This document shows, piece after piece, positions 45,805-53,037 of a stretch of DNA of 64,000 bases. The translations under genes and the position numbers were made by a program. The notes under the pieces are model-generated. The model did not search any database and was not told where the DNA came from. It worked only from the letters and a program-made list of their open reading frames with translations. Within the stretch, counting starts at the first letter, position 1. The number at the start of each line of letters is the position of its first letter. The DNA comes from JANSYA01 sp965243385 (lineage in GTDB: Bacteria > Spirochaetota > Leptospiria > Leptospirales > Leptonemataceae): contig CBDEUV010000002.1 of assembly GCA_965243385.1 (NCBI GenBank), positions 4,464,001-4,528,000 of the forward strand. The letters are read 5' to 3'.

Positions 45805-46281
45805 TCAGGCGCGTCGTTCGAAACCGGCGCGGATCGCTCCGGCGAGTTTCGCAGCCCAGTCTTTACGCCGGCAGTCCACGTAATGAAAATCGCGCAGCGG
45901 TCGCGGGATCGGACACTCTTCGAGCAAAGCGGGAATCAAATACACGTCCGATTCGAGATAATTCTGCCAGTGGTCGAGGGCCGCGCGAATCTCCTTTTGT
46001 AAGAAGCCGCGCTTGTCCACCGAACGCGGAGACAGGCAGATCACGACGAAGGCCGCGTCTTCGAGCGCGTTGTGAATACTTACGGCCCACTGCTCGCCGG
46101 GAATCAAATCGTGAACGTCCATCCAGGGGGCAAAGCCGGTCAGCTTCAGAAAAGCGTAGATGCGTTCGGCGAATTCCTGGTCTTCGCGAGCGTAGCTGAT
46201 AAAGATTCGGTTACTGTTTCGCACAAACAATTCAAAGCGCGCGCCTGTACATAATTCGCGACGGCGGAATATCGCGGCCAA
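45805..46281 (-). CDS. Stand-alone TIR-domain protein
   Basis: A 158-residue protein that is essentially one TIR domain: 'NRIFISYAREDQEFAERIYA', 'GFAPWMDVHDLIPGEQW', 'ALEDAAFVVICLSPRSVDKR' and 'GFLQKEIRAALDHWQNYLES', then 'DVYLIPALLEECPIPRPLRD'. Glu97 in 'QKEIRAAL' is the probable catalytic Glu of an NADase. It is a close relative of the TIR domain in the next gene ('DIYLIPVLLEECALPERLKE'), so an intragenic or tandem duplication is likely. The frame begins with TTG at 46281. A GTG at 46224 right before 'RNSNRIFISY' is an equally possible start, and neither has a strong ribosome site. It lies 38 bp upstream of the TIR-helicase gene. Confidence 0.8.
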   Translation of the reverse strand: MAAIFRRRELCTGARFELFVRNSNRIFISYAREDQEFAERIYAFLKLTGFAPWMDVHDLIPGEQWAVSIHNALEDAAFVVICLSPRSVDKRGFLQKEIRAALDHWQNYLESDVYLIPALLEECPIPRPLRDFHYVDCRRKDWAAKLAGAIRAGFERRA

Positions 46282-46505
46282 CGAGCGAACACTCTCGTGG
46301 CTTTTCGTCAGGCGAAGGTCAAGATGAAAGAGCGATATTTCGCTCCGATCAGCGAGCGACTTGCATATAGTTACTGAAATTCGGCGCTAAAACCAGAATC
46401 GTTGTATGCTTTGCAAGGCGCGGATTCGCATCTGAAGAATTGCTCGACACTCGCAGGGATGCTTGATAGAAGGCTTGAATATTATTTCAGGTTGAATGTT
46501 TCGTT

Positions 46506-47852
46506 ATGAAAAATAGTCATTCAGATCATTCGGACTCCGCTTCCGCCGAACGCCCGGAACCTTACGCAGAATCGACCGCTACGCCCGGTTCCCGGCTGAG
46601 CGCGCTGCTCAAGCCGGTGCTGTTTTTGTCGCTGCCGCTGCTGGTCTTTCTGGCGCTGGTGCATTTCGCTTTTATGGCGTTGGTGGCCATCGAAGGCGTT
46701 CCGAAATTCAGCTTCCAGTTCGCATTTACGAATTTCGGGCAGATCGGCGCGGACTTAAAAGACGACGACGAGATCGTAATCCTGCCGCCCAATTCGTACT
46801 TTCGCAAGTCCATGCCCAATGGTCTGAGCCTGAAAGACAGCCACGGGAATTCAATCACGCATTTTCATGGAATCCGACGCTCCGCTCCCTTCGAAAAAAA
46901 GAAAGCGCCGGGTGTGAAACGCGTACTGGCCATCGGGGACAGCTTCACCTGGGGCGCGGGTCTGGCGGACGACGAAACTTTCTCCGCGGTGCTGGAACGA
47001 CGGCTGAATGAAACCCGCCCCGCGGGAGTCGAGCAGGTGCAGGTGCTGAACGCCGGGATCGTATCTTCGACGATTTCAAATTCGTACGAGAGTCTGCGCA
47101 ATCATGAGCTTGAGTTCGAACCGGACGTCGTGGTGCTGACTTTCTGCGACAACGATATCTCGGACCTGGCGCAGGACACGAGCATCTCACCGGGCCTGTA
47201 CGAATTCTTGCGCAAAGGCGTCTGGTTCGGCCCCGTTCGCTATTTTTTCGGTAAGAGCATTCAAGAACGCCGACGTTCCGTCGTCGAGAGCGTCTACTCG
47301 AACGAAGGCATGGCTTTAACCGGCGGCCGCTTCGGCGTAAAAGAAAAAGCCACGCATATCAACTGGCCCGAAGACGTTCCGGCATTTATGCAGAACGCGA
47401 AGAATATTTCTACGAACGATATCGATCAGCTGCTGACTCTGTACTATTATTCAACCACCGCCTGGATCATGCCGTTTACCGGTCCCGAACAAAAGGACAC
47501 CTGGGAACTCTGGAAAAAATGGGAGACGGAACTCGTGCGTATCAAAGAGCTCGGCCTGGAACGAAATTTTAAAGTGGTCGTGCACGTGTATCCGATCTTC
47601 GCGCGTATGTACGAAACGCAATTCGACGGCCGCGAAACGCCCGAGAAGATTATTCGCGACATCGCTGAACGCAACGGGATTCCCGTTGTCGATCCGCTGC
47701 CGGAGTTTCGGAAGCAGGAAGCCGCCAGTCGGGCCGCGGGCGCGCCGCTGTACTTTTATCCCGAAGACTCGCATCCGACCGCCGCCGGCGCGCGCATCGT
47801 CGCGGCGGCACTGGATCCGGTGATTCGCGAACAGTTGACGGCTTCACAGTAA
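46506..47852 (+). CDS. Membrane-anchored SGNH/GDSL hydrolase
   Basis: A 448-residue protein with one N-terminal transmembrane segment ('PVLFLSLPLLVFLALVHFAF') after a polar cytoplasmic start. The SGNH motifs are block I 'VLAIGDSFTWGAGLADDE' (nucleophile Ser) near residue 140, the Gly/Asn region 'VLNAGIVSSTISNSYESLRN', then 'VVVLTFCDNDISDLAQD', and block V 'YPEDSHPTAAGARIVAAALD' (Asp and His) near 418. Such enzymes are esterases or O-acetyl/acyl transferases on glycans in the periplasm, often with a membrane acyltransferase partner. A His-rich polytopic membrane protein follows on the same strand, 138 bp away. Substrate unknown. Confidence 0.85.
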   Translation: MKNSHSDHSDSASAERPEPYAESTATPGSRLSALLKPVLFLSLPLLVFLALVHFAFMALVAIEGVPKFSFQFAFTNFGQIGADLKDDDEIVILPPNSYFRKSMPNGLSLKDSHGNSITHFHGIRRSAPFEKKKAPGVKRVLAIGDSFTWGAGLADDETFSAVLERRLNETRPAGVEQVQVLNAGIVSSTISNSYESLRNHELEFEPDVVVLTFCDNDISDLAQDTSISPGLYEFLRKGVWFGPVRYFFGKSIQERRRSVVESVYSNEGMALTGGRFGVKEKATHINWPEDVPAFMQNAKNISTNDIDQLLTLYYYSTTAWIMPFTGPEQKDTWELWKKWETELVRIKELGLERNFKVVVHVYPIFARMYETQFDGRETPEKIIRDIAERNGIPVVDPLPEFRKQEAASRAAGAPLYFYPEDSHPTAAGARIVAAALDPVIREQLTASQ

Positions 47853-47990
47853 GTGCGGCGGACGCTGCAACTCCGACGCAGCTGTACGGGATTCGTACAA
47901 TTCGCGCACGCCACGCGGCGGGTGATCGCTTGACCCGTACTTGCAAAATCCTTCACGCTACGCCATCCCCCGCGGAATGGAGTGATGGGA

Positions 47991-49043
47991 ATGAACGCCT
48001 GGATCGTAAACCGTTCGTATGATTTGAAGTTTTTTATCGGCTGCGTGGTGCTTTCGCCGCTGTGTTTTCTGAGCTTTATCGGCCTTGTAGAGCTATTCGA
48101 CTGGAGCGTCGACGACAGCGCGCTGGCCGTATACGTCGCCTTTCTGCTGTTATTCGATCAGCCGCATATCTGGCAGAGTCTGTCGCGATCGCATTTCGAT
48201 TCCGCGGAGTTTGGCCGCAACCGCGTGCGGCATATCGCCGCTCCGCTGCTGATTGTGGCGCTCGCGCCCCTGTACTATTTTCTGGGATTCGAGGCCGCGC
48301 TGCTCTTCGTATTTACATACTACGGGATGTGGCATATCTTTCGCCAGAACGTGGGGCTGCTGCGCGTGTACCAGCGACGCGGCGGACTGGAGCGCGCTGA
48401 TCGCTGGCTCGACTGGTTGCTGTATTATTCGTTGTTCTTGAGCGGTTTCGTTCCGGAAGTACTGACTTCGCCGTATACCGCCGAAGTGGCGATGGAGTAC
48501 CTGGGCGAAGACGTGCTCGTCTCCGGCGCCGGCCCGGCCCTCGTCGCGGGTGTGAGCGACACGCTCTTCGTGATCTTTTTGGTTTTCGCTCTACTCTGGC
48601 TGCTGCGCCAGGCTTTCGCTTTGCTGCTCGCCGACGATTCGGTCGCTGCATTGAAGGCGCGGGCGCCGCGCTACGCTTTCATGGGTGCGACGGCCGCCGT
48701 GTACGCTTTTCTGTTTCTTGTGCTGAATGAGCTATTCGTGGTGCCGCTGATCATCTATGTCGCGTGCGATACGATCTATCACGACATACAGTACTTCGGC
48801 TGGATGAAACGCTATAATCAGGCGGTCTTTCCGGACCGTCCGAATCGCTTTCGCAAATGGATGGTCGCCGGTTATCTATATTCGGCCGCGGCGGTCGCGG
48901 TGTACTTTTTGATGCCCGAACTATTCGAGTGGGGGGAAATCGTTTCGTTTACGATCATCATGTTCGTGCTCTATCACTACTATCTCGACGGCCATATCTG
49001 GCGCTTCCGTAAAAGTCCCGAGTTAGGCGCGATCATAAGCTGA
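47991..49043 (+). CDS. Polytopic membrane protein with conserved-looking histidines
   Basis: A protein of about 350 residues with 8-9 hydrophobic helices. The start is the ATG at 47991, with GGAG 8 bases upstream. The frame opens three codons earlier with GTG. His and Tyr residues lie next to membrane segments: 'FDQPHIWQSLSRSHFDSAEF' near residue 60, 'YGMWHIFRQNVGLLRVYQRR' near 110, 'CDTIYHDIQYFGWMKRYN' near 265 and 'FVLYHYYLDGHIWRFRKS' near the C-terminus. Such a set could bind a metal in a membrane-bound oxygenase, desaturase or acyltransferase, but I cannot assign a family. It follows the SGNH hydrolase and may work with it. It is convergent with the second sigma-54 activator, 14 bp away. 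Confidence 0.65.
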   Translation: MNAWIVNRSYDLKFFIGCVVLSPLCFLSFIGLVELFDWSVDDSALAVYVAFLLLFDQPHIWQSLSRSHFDSAEFGRNRVRHIAAPLLIVALAPLYYFLGFEAALLFVFTYYGMWHIFRQNVGLLRVYQRRGGLERADRWLDWLLYYSLFLSGFVPEVLTSPYTAEVAMEYLGEDVLVSGAGPALVAGVSDTLFVIFLVFALLWLLRQAFALLLADDSVAALKARAPRYAFMGATAAVYAFLFLVLNELFVVPLIIYVACDTIYHDIQYFGWMKRYNQAVFPDRPNRFRKWMVAGYLYSAAAVAVYFLMPELFEWGEIVSFTIIMFVLYHYYLDGHIWRFRKSPELGAIIS

Positions 49044-49057
49044 GCCTGGTTCGCGCT

Positions 49058-51652
49058 TCAGGGTTGTTTGCCGATGCCCAGCTCTTTCATCTTGTAATTC
49101 AATTTACCCCACTTGATGCCCAGGATGGCGGCCGCCCGCGATTTGTTGCCGTGCGATGTGTGTAACGCATAGGTGAGCAATTTGGAGGCGTAATCCTGCA
49201 TCAACTCTTCGTAATTGCCGTCCAGCCCGGAAACGTCCGGCGGGGTCAGGGGATAGGCGTCCGCCGGCGGTCTGCCGCTTGCCTGCCGACCGTTTCCGTT
49301 TCGTGCGTCGCCGCCGATTTTTGCGAGTCCGGGCGAACGATAAACTTCGGGTAGCGGCACGTTCTCCTGGGTAATCGTACCATTTCGTGCGCTGGCGACG
49401 GCGCGAATGATCGTATTTTCCAGCTCGCGAACATTGCCGGGCCAGGCGTATCGCAAGAGAGTTTCCATGGCGCTCTGATCGATCGAAAGCGCGCCGTTCT
49501 CGGATTCTCGCGCGTATTGCGAAAGAAAGTACTCCACCAGGATTGGAATGTCTTCTTTGCGCTCGCGGATCGGCTGGATATGCAGGGGCAACACATTGAT
49601 GCGATAGAACAGATCCGCGCGAAAGGCACCCGCCTCCACCATGCTTGCGAGATCACGATTGGTCGCGAAGACGAATCGGCAGCGAGCTTCGCGGACCTGC
49701 GCGCCGCCCACCGGAGAGTATTTGCGTTCCTGGAGCAGGCGCAGCATCTTCGGCTGCATATCGAGCGGCATTTCGCCGATCTCGTCGAAGAAGAGCGTAC
49801 CTTCGCCCGCCTGGCTGACGATTCCGTCGCGCGTGCTGCGGGCGTCCGTGAAGGCCCCTTTGACGTGTCCGAAGAGCTCGTCTTCGAACAGCGTCGGCGG
49901 AATTGCGGCGCAATTGCAAACCACGAAGGGATGGCTCATCTGTCGCGAAAGACTGTGAATCAAATTCGCGATCAATTCTTTACCCGTTCCTGTTTCGCCG
50001 GTAATCAATACGGGATGGGGCGAAGGCGCCGCCTCTTTGGCCCGGTCCAGCAATTCGCCCATGGCCGGACTGCGAAAGATCAGGGTTTTGTCTTTCAGCG
50101 TGAAGCGGCGCGGTTCCTTATTCACGATAAATTTCGTCAGCTCGCTGACTTCCTGCTCCGCCTGGTTCTTGCGAATGCGAATTTCTTCGACCTCGATGCG
50201 GCTGCGCACCGCGAGCGCTACGGCTGCTCGCACCGATTCAAGCAGCCGAATGTCCCGGGAATAATAGGGCAGCCGACCGCTTTTTTCGCCGAAGGCCAGG
50301 AAGCCGTAGAATTTTCCACGGTACTGCAGCGGCACGATCAATTGAAAGCCGCTGTCCTGCATACGCTGCAGGAAATCCCGCAGTGCCGCATGCATGCGAC
50401 GATGCCGCCCGCGTCGATCGCGCTTTTCTTCGAAAGGTTTGGGAACCCCGGGCTCCAGCCGAATGATGCGGTTCAATTCGCGCTGGTAAGCTTCGGGCAA
50501 CGTAACGCCCATATGCATTAACAGCAGCCGCTCTTCGGTCCCGTTTCGCACGGGAAAGGCCGTGTCCGTTGCGTGATGGACCAGGCGCATATGGAAACGG
50601 TCCGCCGCAACGATGAGACCCTGGCGGAACCCGAGCGCTCCGGCGAAGGCGGCCAGTATGGATTTCAAGAAGGATTCCACGGATACGCCCACCGAATTCA
50701 GCCCTTCTTTTTCGAAGAGTTCCAGCATGAGATCCTGGGCGCCGCTGAGCGGCGGAGCAAGCCAGTGATCGATACGTCTCTGAAACAGCGGGTAATAGAG
50801 AATCCCCAGCAAAAACAGCAATCCCAGCGGAACGCTTTGCTGAATTGAAAATTCCAACCAGCCCTGGCGCGCGACCAGCAGGAAATAGATACCGTACAAC
50901 GCGGCGCCGACTCCGGCGCTGATGATCAGTCGAACCCCGAGCCGCAGCGTGGCGGTGCGCAAATCGAACAACTCGTGAAAGATCATAGCGTAGCTCATCA
51001 GCGCCAGAAAAGCGACGCAGGCGTTCGGTCCGATGAACAGCAGTTGATCGTAGCCGGTGATCGGCAATAAGAACGAGAAGATCGTGGCGATCGAAAGCGT
51101 GATTACGCCCCCGATGATGTACAACAGGATGTGACTGCGGGTGCGTGCATCCTGGGTTTTTAAGTATTTCAGCGCTGGAACCACGATGCCGGACAGCATC
51201 ATTACGATCGTCCAGGAACCGGTAACATAGAAATAAGGCCCGAACTGCGCCCTGGTAGTGCCTTCGACCATGGCCCGGTTCGTGATCCAATCAGGCGAAA
51301 AAACCAGCGCGCTCACCGGCAGACTGATCAATGCGGCTCCGATCAGGCGTTCACTGCGGAAGCGTAGCGGCATGCCGTGCGGGAAGAACTCCCCGAAGAC
51401 CATCGTGGAATAGCCGATAAAAATCACCGCCAGCCCCGCCAGAGAGCCGATGGCGTCGGAAGGCGAACCCAGAATGGTCGCCAGCTCGGAAAGGCCGTTG
51501 AGCACAATCCAGCTCAAAAAGGCGCATATCAATAGAATAAAAACGTTTTCAACCGGCTTTCTATCGCGCTTCGCAAGCGTAATTCCCAGCAGGAAGGTAA
51601 GAATAGCTGCCGTGACGGTATGTGCCAGTGCGAAAGTCTGAATCCAGCTCAT
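49058..51652 (-). CDS. Membrane-bound sensor fused to sigma-54-type AAA+ activator
   Basis: A protein of about 864 residues. The N-terminus has about 9 hydrophobic segments ('FALAHTVTAAILTFLLGITL', 'VFILLICAFLSWIVLNGLSE', 'TIVMMLSGIVVPALKYLKTQ'), resembling a 7TM-type histidine-kinase N-domain. A GAF-like domain follows at about 310-480 ('LIVPLQYRGKFYGFLAFGEK'). The AAA+ domain has Walker A 'ITGETGTGKELIANL' and Walker B 'GTLFFDEIGEMP', and the Fis HTH is 'SRAAAILGIKWGKLNYKMKE'. The sigma-54 loop again reads GAFTDA. I prefer the ATG at 51652; the frame opens nine codons earlier with a TTG. It is paralogous in architecture to the receptor at 39185. The stimulus and target genes are unknown. 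Confidence 0.87.
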   Translation of the reverse strand: MSWIQTFALAHTVTAAILTFLLGITLAKRDRKPVENVFILLICAFLSWIVLNGLSELATILGSPSDAIGSLAGLAVIFIGYSTMVFGEFFPHGMPLRFRSERLIGAALISLPVSALVFSPDWITNRAMVEGTTRAQFGPYFYVTGSWTIVMMLSGIVVPALKYLKTQDARTRSHILLYIIGGVITLSIATIFSFLLPITGYDQLLFIGPNACVAFLALMSYAMIFHELFDLRTATLRLGVRLIISAGVGAALYGIYFLLVARQGWLEFSIQQSVPLGLLFLLGILYYPLFQRRIDHWLAPPLSGAQDLMLELFEKEGLNSVGVSVESFLKSILAAFAGALGFRQGLIVAADRFHMRLVHHATDTAFPVRNGTEERLLLMHMGVTLPEAYQRELNRIIRLEPGVPKPFEEKRDRRGRHRRMHAALRDFLQRMQDSGFQLIVPLQYRGKFYGFLAFGEKSGRLPYYSRDIRLLESVRAAVALAVRSRIEVEEIRIRKNQAEQEVSELTKFIVNKEPRRFTLKDKTLIFRSPAMGELLDRAKEAAPSPHPVLITGETGTGKELIANLIHSLSRQMSHPFVVCNCAAIPPTLFEDELFGHVKGAFTDARSTRDGIVSQAGEGTLFFDEIGEMPLDMQPKMLRLLQERKYSPVGGAQVREARCRFVFATNRDLASMVEAGAFRADLFYRINVLPLHIQPIRERKEDIPILVEYFLSQYARESENGALSIDQSAMETLLRYAWPGNVRELENTIIRAVASARNGTITQENVPLPEVYRSPGLAKIGGDARNGNGRQASGRPPADAYPLTPPDVSGLDGNYEELMQDYASKLLTYALHTSHGNKSRAAAILGIKWGKLNYKMKELGIGKQP

Positions 51653-51917
51653 TTCGTTGTACCGTGGCGGCGTCTGCAATCCGCCGCGCGTTCGCTACCA
51701 TGTTTATTTAATCATATATCAAGCGATTCGCATTCAGTTCGGAATACGTTTCTCATTCATATAAAGGAACAACACTCGTATCGAAGACCACATAAAAACC
51801 ACAATAACATTTTGATCTGCTTCTATGCGAAAGGCTGCATCGCGATGGTACGGATGTTGCTTCTATCATTATAAAGAAATTTCACGGAGTTCAAAGGATA
51901 TGCTCCGCGGATAAATA

Positions 51918-52574
51918 TTGAGCGGCGAAATCAACAGTTTCATCGCTCGCATCAAAGCCGGAGGCGGCGTTTTGGAAGAGTCAAAGGGGTATACCGTTCG
52001 CGAATTCGAGCGAAGCTTTCGCGAAGTCTATACGAAGTACCGTAACGCGGTATATGGTATTGTGCATCGCCGCGTGCACGATCAGGAAATCGCGCGCGAT
52101 CTGGTCCAGGAAGTGTTCATGCGCGTATTTCGCGATTTTGAGCGATTCGATCCGGAAAAGGCTTCCCTGTTCACCTGGATTCGCACGCTCACGTTTCAGG
52201 AACTGGGGCATTATTTTCAGCGGATTCGCGCGCAAAAGCGCGCTGCGGACGTGATTTCTATCGATGAAGCGCGCGGCGCAATCAAGGCCGGCGGCGGGGA
52301 TCGCAACGAAGAGAGCGGGCTGCGTGGCGCTCTGGAAATTCCAGACGAGCGCTACGATCCGGTGCGTCAGTGCGAATCTGATGAAACCTATCGCGAATTC
52401 ATGGAGGCGCTGGAGGCGCTTTCGCCGGAATTGCAGGATTACGTCCTGCACTATTTTTTCTATAACCGGACGCGAAAGCAACTGGCTTCGCGATACGGCG
52501 TCGCGGAGGCGACGGTAATGCGACGCATCTCAGCGGCGAAGGTCGAACTCCGTCGCCACATGCGAAATACCTGA
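51918..52574 (+). CDS. ECF-like sigma-70 family RNA polymerase sigma factor
   Basis: A 218-residue sigma factor. Region 2 reads 'FREVYTKYRNAVYGIVHRRV', 'DQEIARDLVQEVFMRVFRDF' and 'DPEKASLFTWIRTLTFQELG'. Region 4 holds 'EALSPELQDYVLHYFFYNRT' and 'QLASRYGVAEATVMRRISAA'. There is no anti-sigma gene next to it. The first possible start is a TTG at 51918. A second TTG at 51972 follows a near-perfect GGAGG by 7 bases and would give 200 residues. No in-frame ATG precedes region 2. A four-codon ORF (51900-51914) with its own AAAGGA site sits directly upstream. The gene lies just before the leader of the giant protein, which it may control. Confidence 0.85.
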   Translation: MSGEINSFIARIKAGGGVLEESKGYTVREFERSFREVYTKYRNAVYGIVHRRVHDQEIARDLVQEVFMRVFRDFERFDPEKASLFTWIRTLTFQELGHYFQRIRAQKRAADVISIDEARGAIKAGGGDRNEESGLRGALEIPDERYDPVRQCESDETYREFMEALEALSPELQDYVLHYFFYNRTRKQLASRYGVAEATVMRRISAAKVELRRHMRNT

Positions 52575-52593
52575 GAATGCACTCAAAACAGCG

Positions 52594-52625
52594 TCGTGTA
52601 CTCTCAAAAATTTGAGAGTACACGA
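52594..52625. promoter_or_regulatory. Perfect 15-bp inverted repeat (operator or terminator)
   Basis: TCGTGTACTCTCAAA - AA - TTTGAGAGTACACGA: 15-bp arms with a 2-base spacer, with no mismatch. Such length and perfection is unlikely by chance. No T-run follows, and a half-site AATTTGAGAG recurs at 52641-52650. It may be a protein-binding site controlling the giant gene, or a structured 3' end of the sigma-factor mRNA. Confidence 0.7.
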
Positions 52626-52645
52626 AATTTCGTCATCGAAAATTT

Positions 52646-52674
52646 GAGAGTTGTGCCATTTGCGCACAATTCTC
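52646..52674. promoter_or_regulatory. Second stem-loop in the giant-gene leader
   Basis: GAGAGTTGTGC (52646-52656) and GCACAATTCTC (52664-52674) pair with one G-T wobble across a 7-base loop. Its left arm contains the half-site of the preceding 15-bp palindrome. The two structures are 20 bases apart. Confidence 0.55.
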
Positions 52675-53037
52675 GGCGCAGCCGGCGCATTTGCCGTCTG
52701 CAAAATTTCGCACGTATCGGCGATATCGCGGCGATATTGCGTGTTCGAGCGCCGAACCGGGCGAATCGCAACGCTCGTGCAGCCGCGGCACGACCTTTGC
52801 ATCCCCATCAGAGAGGCGGTAGGCGGCGGATAGATGCTTGTGACGAAAAATTTTGCGCCTTTCCGGGCGCCGCGAGCCCTGAGCCGGCAAAAAAAATCCG
52901 AAACCGGGGCTGGAGCGGCAAAAAAGTGAGCAATTTTGATACAATCGGCCCTCAGCCGGTGATCTTTTCGTAGAGATATAAACGTTTCGTGCGACCGGTC
53001 CAGGGGTCGGGTCGCAGACAAAATAGAGAGAGATACC

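Larger units (their letters stand above)
52575..53037 (+). promoter_or_regulatory. Leader region of the giant gene with inverted repeats
   Basis: 463 bp between the sigma-factor gene and the giant gene. It contains two strong inverted repeats (listed separately), duplicated GGCGATAT words near 52717-52737, and a hairpin GCGACC...GGTCGC at 52991-53015 about 22 bases before the ATG. A TACAAT word near 52938 and a TATAAA word near 52977 could be -10 elements. I see no good -35. The ribosome site is a weak GAGAGA stretch. Confidence 0.45.

Noticed and set aside
42446..46281. Evidence that the TIR block was recently acquired
   Set aside because: No flanking repeats, integrase, tRNA or obvious change in base composition is visible, so transfer is possible but unsupported.
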